A stretch of DNA of 64,000 nucleotides, from the NCBI GenBank assembly GCA_002297045.1, contig DBJE01000004.1, forward strand, positions 1-64,000. Direction: 5' to 3'. Below the pieces are notes generated by a model. It worked only from the letters and a program-made list of their open reading frames with translations, had not been told where the DNA came from and ran no database searches. Source of the stretch: Caryophanales bacterium UBA784. Lineage in GTDB: Bacteria > Bacillota_I > Bacilli_A > RFN20 > CAG-288. The position numbers and the translations under genes are program-made. The first letter of the stretch is position 1, and every line of letters begins with the position of its first letter. Shown one piece after another: positions 24,763 to 34,013 of this stretch.

Positions 24763-27700
24763 CTAGAGGGACTTGATGGTCTTATTTCTTTCCGTCTTTT
24801 CCTTGATCGCTTCGTCGGCAAGGGCAATCAAAAGGCGGGTAAGGACAAAGATATTGAAACGGAAAACAAAGTCATATCTTTCCGACAAGGTGACGGCTGC
24901 AATATCTTTCAGAGAGAAGCCGTCGAAGATTTTCTTCCTTTCCCTGATTGCCGCCTTGTCGCTGTCAGAGAAGGCGTTACGCAAATTCAGAAGGATTCTT
25001 CTGTCCTTCCTTAATCCGTAATTCCTCCTCTCCTGATAATAGAGGGCATTAGGTCCTGGGTACTTCTCAAAGAACTTCTTGACTAGGGCATTCCTCGTCA
25101 GTTCATCAGGAAGAAAATAATTCTTTACAAATCCTGTCGGTGAAGAGGAAATATAGACCATTTTCCTATCCTGTTCAGAGAATAGCTTGTGTTTTCTATA
25201 CCAAGAGAAAGGAACTAGATTGTCTGGGATAAGAACCCTTCCCATGTGAAGAAGACGACGACGGGTTTCGGTCCTAAGAGGAACGGCAGTGAATTGACTT
25301 CTTAGTGCAAGGAAAGGAGTAAAGAAAGTGGGATAGTCGCTAGTATCGACATTCAGAGGAAGGAAGGATAAGGCATCGGCAGGATTCTTTCCTTGGCTAA
25401 GTGACTGATAGACTGGCTTAAAAAGGCCATAAGGAAGGCCGAGCCTCTCAGTCCTCAGCCTGTCCCGCCACTGTTTTTGGGGAAATGAATTCTTTAATTT
25501 ATCTTTCAGCACCTGATAAAGAAAAGAAAGGGCATCTTTGTCCTTCAAGGGAAGGGCAAGACTTGAGTCCTTCTGTTCAAAGGCATAGAAGAAAGAACCG
25601 ATGGCAACCTTAGTATCTTCAAAGGCTATGGTACCAAAATAGAATTGGTCAAAGGGGAAGCCCCTTGCCTTTCTCCAGTACTTCCTTTGCAAGGAATAGG
25701 TGAGTAGGCTTAAGTAGTCAGAAGTCTCCCGGATCGGTGCACCTAAACGGAACTCAGATGGGGAAACCATGCCTTGCTTTTGGGAAAGCTGCCTAGTCCC
25801 CTCCCATTTCTGGTTCATGGGATAGGCAAGTTCGTTAAAGCTGGAAGCCATAATAGACAAGGTGGGGTCAAGGGCTTCTTTAATGCCAGAAGAAAGATTC
25901 TGCCAGGAAAAGAAGAAGCCTTGGTACTTTTCTCTGCCAGAGGCAAAAAGCAGCACGCCGTCCTCTAAGGCAAAGGACTGCCTGACCGTCCCAAGGAGAG
26001 AGAAGTCATCGGCAAGAACGGGTAAGAGGAAAGGCAAAGTCTGTCTAAACAATCCTTTTTTGGTCTTGATCAAGCCATTTCTGTCGTAGGGCAGGTAAGA
26101 GGTCTTTTCCCTAAACCTGTAGGCTGGACGCAGAATCCTGTCGGAAATAGGACTAGGCAGGTTGTAGAGGCCAAAGGAAACAGACTTTTCTCCTTGAAAA
26201 GAGGAGAAGACTTTCGCTTCGTCTTCATCGGCAAAATATTCTTTTCCGTCTTTGGAATAGAGGAAACAGAATGGTGTTACCGTCAGATAAGGATATTCGC
26301 TTCCCTCGACATAAAGCCGGAAACTCTCCGCATCATAGGAAACCGGAGAATTCAGAGCAGGGAAAGAGCCCTTCCCTTTTCGGGGAGAATAATTGAAAAT
26401 CTGATCAAAGATTCCAAATAGGACAAGGTTCTTTTCCTGTTCACTCTTCCTTCCAAGTCTGTTCAGGGCCTCCTTAATCGTATACCCCTTGGCCCTGTCC
26501 TGATAAACCAAAGGAATGAGAGGAAGAACTCCGTTCTTCTGTTTTTCTGCGAAGAACGAGGTCCACTTAGAAGCAAGAGTCAGATATTTTTCCTCGTTCT
26601 TTCCGACTTTCTGTACTTGATAGCAGTCGGAAAACAGCTCATGGCCGCCTTTCTTGATCAGGTTAAATTCAGGGCAGTCTTTCCTTTGGATGATTCCGTC
26701 GGAATCATCATCCATGAAGAATTCATAATAGTTGATTCCCCTCTTCCTTAGATGCAGGTCTGTTTCATGATTGATGTATAGTTCTTCTTTCGTTGCATTG
26801 ATGACTAGAGTTCCTTCCGGAGTGGCAAAGGGGAGGAAGGATTTGCAATGATTCGGAGTGAAAATCTTAGCCTTAAAGGGAAGAAGGGAAAGGAAACCCT
26901 CCGTATCCCCGCTGGAAAAGTCGAAATATCGGACAAAAGGAAGACATTCATACGGCATGCCCATCCTTTTCAGAAAGACAGAAGGGACAAAGCCCTTATC
27001 CGGATGCCTCTTCCTATAAGAGAAGATAAAATCAAACCGCTGTCCGATCCTCTCTCTGTCCTTTTTCAGGAAGAAATAAGAGACCGGTTCAGCAATCAGC
27101 CGCTTCTTTCCCTCAGAAACGGAAATGGTCCGTTTCTCTTCCCCGCCGTACCTGTTGAACATCGTGCCACAGGTCCTATGCTTGGCATCCGTGAAGGAAA
27201 AGCCAAGGTCAGTATCCAGAACCGTAAAAAGACCGATTGAGGATAACCTGTCGTAAGACTGAAAGAAGCCGTTCCTGATGTTTCCCCTGACACCGGAAAG
27301 ATAAGCCCGCAGGCTCTTATTCCGCTGCCTAAGAACAGGATTCTCCGCTCCGTTACTACTCCCTTCATTGCCAAAGGCAAGGGAGAAAAGCTCGTTCCAG
27401 CTCCTCTTATTTAGCGGGAGATAATATTCCCGGTAAGCGGAAAGGGAAAGAGCGGAACCGACATGGGTGAACCGCCTAATCAGGCTATCAGCCGTAGGCT
27501 TCCTCTTCTTGATTCTTTCCGGAAGAAGATCCTCAAGCACGACAATCGGATAGAAAGGATAAGGAACTTCCTCGGGATCTAGAATCAGCTCAGGATGCAG
27601 ACAATAGATTCCCTTGCTAATCAGATAGTTCCTTCCTTCGATTACCCAATAGTCATTTTCATATAGTTCGCTGCTGTCTTTCTTCACCGGTGCCCCTTCC

Positions 27701-28080
27701 CTGTTATGGGAGAGAGTCGGATCAAAAACAATGTTGCTAAGAATCTCATCAATGGAAAGCGGGATTGGTCCGTCTTTTCCTTGCTTTGTCCTTGCCTCTT
27801 CAGGAAGACCTAAGACCTGGAAAAGGACAAGACCAGGTACACCTTGGACAACGTCAAGCCGAAGAGGAGCGGAGAAAACAGGATAGGGCCTCTTCGAAAA
27901 GTAAGTCCGGTAGAATTCCCTTCGGGCAAGCAAAGAAGGCTTGTCGATTACAGACCTATAAAAATGGCTGTCCCCATCGAGTGTGTAACAGTCATAAAAG
28001 GCCCCAATAAGACGGGAATTGTACTTTGCATTCGTGCACCTTTCTTCTTCTGTCGTATAGCGATTATAGGAATAAATCAT
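24763..28080 (-). CDS. giant cytoplasmic four-repeat protein, paralogue of the 1119-residue protein
   Basis: 1105 residues, no signal peptide or membrane segment, rich in Phe, Tyr, Arg and Lys. A motif of the form LGLP (here LGLPEEA, MGMPYEC, a weaker YNLPSPI, LGLPYGL) recurs near residues 90, 373, 640 and 881. In most repeats it is followed 25-30 residues later by SLLPF-like text, so the protein is four degenerate repeats of about 270 residues. The neighbour encoded at 28087-31446 has the same four-repeat layout, where some repeats keep CxC and CxxC pairs; here those cysteines are mostly lost. It starts 6 bases after the neighbour with an AGGACGG ribosome site. I know no function for this family. 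Confidence 0.75.
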   Translation of the reverse strand: MIYSYNRYTTEEERCTNAKYNSRLIGAFYDCYTLDGDSHFYRSVIDKPSLLARREFYRTYFSKRPYPVFSAPLRLDVVQGVPGLVLFQVLGLPEEARTKQGKDGPIPLSIDEILSNIVFDPTLSHNREGAPVKKDSSELYENDYWVIEGRNYLISKGIYCLHPELILDPEEVPYPFYPIVVLEDLLPERIKKRKPTADSLIRRFTHVGSALSLSAYREYYLPLNKRSWNELFSLAFGNEGSSNGAENPVLRQRNKSLRAYLSGVRGNIRNGFFQSYDRLSSIGLFTVLDTDLGFSFTDAKHRTCGTMFNRYGGEEKRTISVSEGKKRLIAEPVSYFFLKKDRERIGQRFDFIFSYRKRHPDKGFVPSVFLKRMGMPYECLPFVRYFDFSSGDTEGFLSLLPFKAKIFTPNHCKSFLPFATPEGTLVINATKEELYINHETDLHLRKRGINYYEFFMDDDSDGIIQRKDCPEFNLIKKGGHELFSDCYQVQKVGKNEEKYLTLASKWTSFFAEKQKNGVLPLIPLVYQDRAKGYTIKEALNRLGRKSEQEKNLVLFGIFDQIFNYSPRKGKGSFPALNSPVSYDAESFRLYVEGSEYPYLTVTPFCFLYSKDGKEYFADEDEAKVFSSFQGEKSVSFGLYNLPSPISDRILRPAYRFREKTSYLPYDRNGLIKTKKGLFRQTLPFLLPVLADDFSLLGTVRQSFALEDGVLLFASGREKYQGFFFSWQNLSSGIKEALDPTLSIMASSFNELAYPMNQKWEGTRQLSQKQGMVSPSEFRLGAPIRETSDYLSLLTYSLQRKYWRKARGFPFDQFYFGTIAFEDTKVAIGSFFYAFEQKDSSLALPLKDKDALSFLYQVLKDKLKNSFPQKQWRDRLRTERLGLPYGLFKPVYQSLSQGKNPADALSFLPLNVDTSDYPTFFTPFLALRSQFTAVPLRTETRRRLLHMGRVLIPDNLVPFSWYRKHKLFSEQDRKMVYISSSPTGFVKNYFLPDELTRNALVKKFFEKYPGPNALYYQERRNYGLRKDRRILLNLRNAFSDSDKAAIRERKKIFDGFSLKDIAAVTLSERYDFVFRFNIFVLTRLLIALADEAIKEKTERNKTIKSL

Positions 28081-28086
28081 GGTCTG

Positions 28087-31000
28087 TTACCGTCCTATTC
28101 TTTTTTCCTTCTCGACATATTTCTTAATCAGTCTTTCATAGAGGAAGGTGAAAAAGCCAAGCCTGCTCTGAAGAACATCGTTGAGGATTTCCGGTCTGAC
28201 GTTTTTGACATCCGGGAAATTCGTCAAAAGGTTTTCCCGGTAGGAAACAGTGGAAATCGCAGAGACGAATTTCAAAAGGCATTTACTATCTTTCTTATAG
28301 GTTTCCTGGATAATCCCGGAGGCATAGGCATTGATTTCCGCATTGCCCTCGGCGACCTTTAGATAGTCATAGAGATAATCCTTTACCTTGTCCTCGCCAG
28401 GAGAAAAGAAGGAAAAGACGGCCTCAGGGATTGCGCTTCCATCCAGCCTGTTGATGCAGGGAAGAAGGGAATCATAGTCACTCTCTAAATCGTAGAAGTG
28501 GTTTTTCCTGTAGCGGAGGCGGGAAAGATTGTTCCCTCCGACAAAGGAGAAGCCGTCATGAAGCCTTCCGTTTACCGCAAAAGTGAACTCAGCAAGAGAG
28601 TTCGCCTTTAACGGGAACGCCTTCGTGAAGACATCGGAATAAGAACAATGGGTGATGTTCAGGCAGCGTCTTCCGATACACTCTTTGAAGGGAATCCTGT
28701 TCCTTAGTTCATCAAGGGAGGTGAGGGAAAGATCCACATCCTGGAATTTTAGGATCCTTAGATAAGGCAGTCCGATAAGCCCAAGAAGGACGCTCGCCTG
28801 ATAGGCGGAAGGAATATAGGAAAAATCAAAGCGCTGATAGCTGTACTTCCTTTCTTTCCGCCTGGTCTCTTTATCGCAGAGACAGAAAGCCATGTTTCTG
28901 CCTAGAGGATCATCTCCATAGGCATTATAGTGCCGGCCTAGGAAAACATAAGGATGGGGAAGCTTAGGATTGTAGTCCATGCCGAGAGTAAAGGGGGAAT
29001 CATCCCTAGAGAGGAAGGAAGAAGACTCCCATACTCCGTAGGCCATTCCCCTTTGATGATAAATGTACAAAAGCCGGAGCATGACCGTGCCAAGCTCATT
29101 TTTCCCGGACTGGTTAAGGGAATCCCTGCTTCCAAGGTCGAGATAATGCTGCCTAAAGTTCTGAAGGGTAGTAGCCATGGTCGAAAAGAAGAAATCCGGT
29201 CCGTAAAAGGAAGAAAGAAGAGAGATGATGGACTTCCCGTCGCTTCTCAGATAGGGCTTAAGAATCGGATCGACCTTACCCTCGTCAAGCTCAAGTCCGA
29301 TGGAAGCAAAGGTACTGGAATGTAAATGAGCAAGAGGTTCAGTCAGCTGAGAGAAAGAGTCAAAGGAATAGACCCCCTTTTCCGCCGCCTTAGCCTGAAT
29401 ATAGGTCAGATAGACGTTGTAGAGTGCTTCCTGATTATCATCACAGCAGGAGTAATAGCTAGGAGTAGAATGATTGCACAGGTGGCAGATTCCATCTTTA
29501 TACTTAATCTGGGATTTGATGTCAGAGAAAGGGTCAATCTCCTCAACAACATTTAACGGAAGCCCAAGATTGTTTAAAATGCTGATTCTCTTCTTCATGT
29601 CCCTTCTTCTTCCTGCGGTGCCGATTTCATAGTTGAGTTTGCTTTCAATCGCCTTTTTCTGACAGGAACAGACATAGGCCTTAGAATATCTGTCTTTTCT
29701 AAAGGAGTAGCATAAGGATCCGTAAGAGACATAAGGATACGGAAGGTTCGGCTCGTAGCGGTCAGTCGGATTTTCATCCCCGTCTAACTGCCTAAGGGAA
29801 AAGGAATCCTTTTTCCTCCTAGCCTCGTTCCGGAACAGGGCCTCGACCGCCAGGAAAGGATAGGTAAGAAGGAAGGAGAAAAAGTCTTTGACTTTGTCAT
29901 CAAGAGGGAAAGTCAGGGAATATTCAGAGAAAAGATAGGAGAGCACTTCCAAAAGAGTGTTTTGATGGAATAGACGGAAAAACTCATACAAGGCAGTTCC
30001 ATTACTCTTTTCATCAATTTCGGCAAGCTTGTCCTTTAGCCGGGTGTCGTGGGTCAGGTCTCTCGCCATCAAATAGGCAAAGAGAGGCCAGGAGGTAAGG
30101 CTTACCTGCTTTTGATCGATAAAGGAAAGCGGAGTGTTCTCTCTCGGGTAGTCATAGATGGCAATCCTAATCCGGTTGTCCGGAGAAGAGGAAAAGACCG
30201 GTTTGGACGAAGAATAGTAAATTCCGTTTTTCAGAAGCCTGCGATAGGAGAATACATATTTGTGTTCCTTTTCTTCCGGAAGGAAAGAATAGGAAAAATC
30301 ATATCGTTTGACGGAAAGGTAGTAAGCCTCCTTTCCCTTCCTTTCCTGAAAGGGAAGCAGGGATAGACAGCTATCGACACTCGTCACTTTCTTTCCTTTC
30401 AGGAAAAGATACCCTTGATAAGGAAGACCGAGCTTAGCATAAAAAGACAGGGTATCCTCTCCGACATAATAGTTCTTCTCCCTAAGGGCCTTAATCAGAT
30501 CCCGGTCATTGGAATCAAAGAAATAATGCTTAAAGTCGGTCGTATACCTTTCTCCGTTAAAGGAAGAGATGGCATAAAGTCTGCCTACTTTTCCGAAGAC
30601 CTTGCAAGGGGTGAGATAGGAGACCTTGGTGGTCACTTTATTCAGTACTTCGAAGCAGTAACGATCATAGAGATAATTGATTAAAGAAGCAAAATACCGG
30701 CGCAGAAGGAGGGAATATTCCTTCCGGAAGGAAGCATCCTTATTCAGGTCAGAAAGTTCAGCATCGAATTTTCCGTTTACGAAATAAGAAAGCCGTCTTA
30801 AGAAAGGGAAAGAATCAAAAGGTTTCCTCTTTTCGATAAGCGTCTCGTCAAAGCTGATAGGAGGGAAGTCAATCAGGAAACGTTCGCTAGTCGCCTCCCC
30901 GATAAGTGCCGATAAATCCTTAGACAGCCTGCTTTCATCATAATAGACAGGGAAAAGGGAGTGGTCTTCATGCACGAAGGGCTTTGTCTCTTCGTAAAGG

Positions 31001-31446
31001 AAGAAGAGACCGTGCTGCCTGCAGTACATCCGGAAATCATCACAGAAATACTTTTTCCCCCTTGAGCGGTACTCTTCCTGATAAACCCTTTTTTTCAGTT
31101 TAGATAGATCATCGGAAAACCGAAGCTGGGGGAGAATATCCTTGGTAAGGTCAAGAGAAGAAAAAACAACGTCTGGAAGTCCGAGAATCTGTCCGATGAC
31201 TTGCTTGTCATCGCTCTTCACATAAGAATAGTTCTTTCCGTCATAGACAGGAAAGGCGGCATCGGCTAGGATGAATTTCTTGTAGAACGAGAGAGAGGCC
31301 TCAATAGAGGCTTTGTCTTCCATAGGAAAATAATAGACTCGGTCGTTTCCCAAAAAAGCGGCGTGGTTGATTCCGAAAACAGCCACAGAATATTTTTTCG
31401 AATAGCTGATTTCGACTGTCTGATTCTGATAAAAGCAATAAGCCAT
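28087..31446 (-). CDS. giant cytoplasmic four-repeat protein with zinc-ribbon-like Cys motifs
   Basis: 1119 residues, no export signal. LGLP-type motifs lie near residues 90, 340, 627 and 891. Each is preceded by a PYxxxG strand region and followed by an IxF or LPF strand and a long, probably helical tail, giving four repeats of about 270 residues. Repeat 3 keeps CSC (near 593) and CHLC in ICHLCNHSTPS (near 655). Repeat 4 keeps CLC (near 855) and C-x4-C (CIGRRC, near 925). Repeats 1 and 2 lack them. The CxC...CxxC pattern suggests a zinc site in some repeats. ICHxCN-TPS resembles a cysteine-containing family of unknown function I associate with Firmicutes. It lies 2 bases from the metalloprotease gene in the same operon. 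Confidence 0.75.
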   Translation of the reverse strand: MAYCFYQNQTVEISYSKKYSVAVFGINHAAFLGNDRVYYFPMEDKASIEASLSFYKKFILADAAFPVYDGKNYSYVKSDDKQVIGQILGLPDVVFSSLDLTKDILPQLRFSDDLSKLKKRVYQEEYRSRGKKYFCDDFRMYCRQHGLFFLYEETKPFVHEDHSLFPVYYDESRLSKDLSALIGEATSERFLIDFPPISFDETLIEKRKPFDSFPFLRRLSYFVNGKFDAELSDLNKDASFRKEYSLLLRRYFASLINYLYDRYCFEVLNKVTTKVSYLTPCKVFGKVGRLYAISSFNGERYTTDFKHYFFDSNDRDLIKALREKNYYVGEDTLSFYAKLGLPYQGYLFLKGKKVTSVDSCLSLLPFQERKGKEAYYLSVKRYDFSYSFLPEEKEHKYVFSYRRLLKNGIYYSSSKPVFSSSPDNRIRIAIYDYPRENTPLSFIDQKQVSLTSWPLFAYLMARDLTHDTRLKDKLAEIDEKSNGTALYEFFRLFHQNTLLEVLSYLFSEYSLTFPLDDKVKDFFSFLLTYPFLAVEALFRNEARRKKDSFSLRQLDGDENPTDRYEPNLPYPYVSYGSLCYSFRKDRYSKAYVCSCQKKAIESKLNYEIGTAGRRRDMKKRISILNNLGLPLNVVEEIDPFSDIKSQIKYKDGICHLCNHSTPSYYSCCDDNQEALYNVYLTYIQAKAAEKGVYSFDSFSQLTEPLAHLHSSTFASIGLELDEGKVDPILKPYLRSDGKSIISLLSSFYGPDFFFSTMATTLQNFRQHYLDLGSRDSLNQSGKNELGTVMLRLLYIYHQRGMAYGVWESSSFLSRDDSPFTLGMDYNPKLPHPYVFLGRHYNAYGDDPLGRNMAFCLCDKETRRKERKYSYQRFDFSYIPSAYQASVLLGLIGLPYLRILKFQDVDLSLTSLDELRNRIPFKECIGRRCLNITHCSYSDVFTKAFPLKANSLAEFTFAVNGRLHDGFSFVGGNNLSRLRYRKNHFYDLESDYDSLLPCINRLDGSAIPEAVFSFFSPGEDKVKDYLYDYLKVAEGNAEINAYASGIIQETYKKDSKCLLKFVSAISTVSYRENLLTNFPDVKNVRPEILNDVLQSRLGFFTFLYERLIKKYVEKEKRIGR

Positions 31447-31448
31447 GT

Positions 31449-33098
31449 TTAAAACTCCGTGAAGCTAAGAATGCAGCTATTCTCCGCCATCGATGTGACT
31501 CTGAAGGAAAACATCGGTTTTGATCCATCATCGAAGAGGAAGGAAGAATAGTTATCCTTAAAACTTTTGTTTTTGCTCGTATATAGCGCCGTATTGTCGG
31601 CATAGTGGTAGTGAACCCTATTCCCGACTTTGCTTGCCTTCCCGTTAATCCGGCTTCCTGTCGCCGGCATTAAGGAGATAAGTCTTCCCCGGTAATAACT
31701 CCTTCCTTCATCATCTCTGCTCTGGTCGAAGCAGTAGCTGGCAGTATTGGAATAAAGATAGGTATAAAGATATTGCTTTCCCCAATTGGAATCCGGAGAA
31801 GGAAGTTTGTCATAAACTTCCTGATTCCAGACAGGCTGGCCTTTCGAATCAGGAATAAGCTTTCCGATTCTAGCATCGACATGGTAACAGAGAACACCAC
31901 TCGTGCTGTAGCCCTGAGGGGCAGTATAGTAAGCTGTAGAAGCATCCAATTGATTCAGATTAGTCGGAGTGTAGTATTCAAGCCTAAGGTACTCATCAAA
32001 GGGAGTCCCGTTATAGTCCCTGCTTCCATCTTTATACACAGGAATAAGAAGGGCATCGCCGTTTTTTTCATAGGCACCCAAGGTAAGCTGGTAGTTATTT
32101 GCTTCCAAATAGGATTTCGTCACCACGGTCGGCTTATTCCATCCAAGGAGGTATTTGGAAAAAACGTTGTGATCAAGGATATTCCTGTCCATCCTGTCTA
32201 GGCCACCGATTGGGGTATCGTAAATCGTTGACCCGTCGTCCCGCTTTTCTCCGTAATCGTACGAATAGTAATCATCCAGTCCCCTCCTATGTCCGGTCTC
32301 ATGGATATAGGTGTGGCTGTCAATATAAGTGTTCCTGTAATCACTGACCTTATAATTCTGATTCGTGAAGCCATAGGAAGCCCAGGCATAAAGGCACGCC
32401 TTCTTTCCGTCAAAGGAGGGAGAAGAGGAGCTAAGCCAGGTAGTAAAGGCCCAAAACAAGTCACTTGATTGATCATAGGGAACGGAATAGACAAGCCAGA
32501 CTGCATCAATATAACCATCAGAGTTTGTGTCGTAAGAAGAAAAGTCAAGGTCTGTCTTTTCGTCCAGCGTGCTTAAAACCTGTTGTGCAAGATAATCGGT
32601 CCATTGCTGATTGCCTTTTGCGTAGTTCTCGCTTTCCTGGCTAAGTTCTTCTGCTGTCGCATTCAAGGAAATAACGGGAGAGATTTCGCCGGAAAGATGA
32701 AGCTTCCCATAACTGGATTTTTCATAAAAGGAAGCGACGGATTCCCATCCGTTTTCCTCACTTGTGCCAAAAAATGCTTTTTGGAGATTATCGATTTGAT
32801 TATCCGTGAACTTATAGTCAGATGTTTCAATTGGAACAACAAGAATCTTTGAGTTTCCAACAGAGGGGAGATAACGATATCCCCTGCCGATTCCGACATT
32901 TTCTTTTGTCCTGTTCGCAGAGGAATATCCACTTCCATAGGTTGGTGTCTTATAGGCAAGATCACTTCCCGAAGGATAATCGCGGGAACTATTATCCAGC
33001 GAACTGTTGAAAACGCCTGGATGGCGCAGGAAAAAACATGAGCTTAACCTCAAAGAAGATAAAAAAAGAGTAAAAAGAGGCAGAACCTTTTTCTTCAT
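31449..33098 (-). CDS. M6-like zinc metalloprotease lipoprotein
   Basis: 549 residues. A lipoprotein signal is visible: MKKK, a hydrophobic core, then the lipobox LSSC with the lipidated Cys at 21. The catalytic zinc motif HETGHRRGLDDYYS sits near residue 267, matching the HExxH...GLxDYY form of M6 (immune inhibitor A-like) proteases. An Asp-rich stretch before it (YDTNSDGYIDAVWLVY, near 175) is also family-typical. It should be tethered outside the membrane and cleave proteins or peptides there. It is the second gene of the operon, 3 bases after the 114-residue gene and 2 bases before the 1119-residue gene. A processing role for the operon's ABC substrate is a reasonable guess. Confidence 0.85.
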   Translation of the reverse strand: MKKKVLPLFTLFLSSLRLSSCFFLRHPGVFNSSLDNSSRDYPSGSDLAYKTPTYGSGYSSANRTKENVGIGRGYRYLPSVGNSKILVVPIETSDYKFTDNQIDNLQKAFFGTSEENGWESVASFYEKSSYGKLHLSGEISPVISLNATAEELSQESENYAKGNQQWTDYLAQQVLSTLDEKTDLDFSSYDTNSDGYIDAVWLVYSVPYDQSSDLFWAFTTWLSSSSPSFDGKKACLYAWASYGFTNQNYKVSDYRNTYIDSHTYIHETGHRRGLDDYYSYDYGEKRDDGSTIYDTPIGGLDRMDRNILDHNVFSKYLLGWNKPTVVTKSYLEANNYQLTLGAYEKNGDALLIPVYKDGSRDYNGTPFDEYLRLEYYTPTNLNQLDASTAYYTAPQGYSTSGVLCYHVDARIGKLIPDSKGQPVWNQEVYDKLPSPDSNWGKQYLYTYLYSNTASYCFDQSRDDEGRSYYRGRLISLMPATGSRINGKASKVGNRVHYHYADNTALYTSKNKSFKDNYSSFLFDDGSKPMFSFRVTSMAENSCILSFTEF

Positions 33099-33101
33099 CA
33101 G

Positions 33102-33446
33102 TTAATCTCCGTAGTCCGATCCGCGGCTTTCCGGCTGAATCAGGCATCCGATAAGATTGGCAATATCCTCAGCAGTGAGATAAATCGCTCCTTCCGTTTC
33201 CACAAGAGGATTATCTTCCCTTCCGACAAAGACGACTTTTTTGTTCTTCTGGACCACCTCGTCCCTCTTCTTCAGCCTGTCTTTGTATCTTTCCGGGCGA
33301 TGCCTCTTATACCCCTGCAAATAGGTATAAAACTGAGGCTCGATATAAAAGACAGAACCGTCTGTATTCTGATAACAGGTGGCAAAGCGATTCCGCCTAT
33401 CGATAAGGACCTTACGGTCAGACCATTCAGGATAATTTTTAGCCAT
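33102..33446 (-). CDS. small protein of unknown function, first gene of metalloprotease operon
   Basis: 114 residues, soluble, no signal peptide. The first 60 residues are Arg/Tyr-rich and the middle is strongly basic (ERYKDRLKKRDEVVQKNKK). A hydrophobic strand (KVVFVGRED) and an acidic C-terminus follow. No known motif. The ATG has a good AAGGAG ribosome site, and an extended -10 promoter lies just upstream, so it starts the six-gene unit. It may be a regulator or a cytoplasmic partner of the giant proteins. Confidence 0.7.
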   Translation of the reverse strand: MAKNYPEWSDRKVLIDRRNRFATCYQNTDGSVFYIEPQFYTYLQGYKRHRPERYKDRLKKRDEVVQKNKKVVFVGREDNPLVETEGAIYLTAEDIANLIGCLIQPESRGSDYGD

Positions 33447-33464
33447 AAAGATATCTCCTTCTTT

Positions 33465-33473
33465 ATTATATCA
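33465..33473 (-). promoter_or_regulatory. extended -10 promoter of metalloprotease operon
   Basis: TGATATAAT (perfect TGnTATAAT) lies 19 bases before the first ATG of the operon on the minus strand. No good -35 box is visible, as expected for extended -10 promoters. Confidence 0.6.
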
Positions 33474-34013
33474 TTCAAGGATAGAAGTTTCGGTTTTCCT
33501 CTACTCTTATCTTAGTAGAAAAAGGCGGAAAAATGACGGATTCTTCGATTTTTCTTTTTTCGTCCCGCAAATTGGCAATCCACCAGGGTTTTCTTTACTT
33601 TTTCGACTTCAGGAAAACCCGGCAGATAAAAAACGGGGATTTACTTCCCTGGTGCCTGAACACTTTTGCTTCTGTCCTGCCTAGTTTTGCCTAGAAGAAA
33701 TCCCGGCCTCCCAATAGGTGAATTTCGTTGTTACGATAGCAACGATGTTCGCATCAACTAAGGTATGCACAGTATATTTCTCTTCTGATTCATGACGGAG
33801 AAGACGAAGGTTGCCATTCTTTTGTGTTTAACCATAATAGTCACTTGTCCTCTCCTGCCCTAAGAGGAAAGCATAGCGGCAAGGAAGAACACGAAAACAA
33901 ATTGCTTTGGTCTTCTGTTATTCACGCTTTCAGGATAGCGAAGGTACAAAAAAGATTTCCATTATTTTTGTCGGCAGCGGTTTCTTCCTCTTCCCCCTCT
34001 GGTCAGAATCCGG
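33474..34013. other. 540-base intergenic region, no gene seen
   Basis: No frame here has a ribosome site or protein-like composition. A plus-strand frame near 33824 overlaps the end of the opposite gene and looks random. No clear terminator or repeat was found apart from the promoter at its left end. Confidence 0.6.

Noticed and set aside
24660..24827. 56-residue N-terminal extension of the BcrA-like ATPase
   Set aside because: Family members begin at the METIVQANNLGKKYG region; the extension has no similarity and the internal ATG has a ribosome site.
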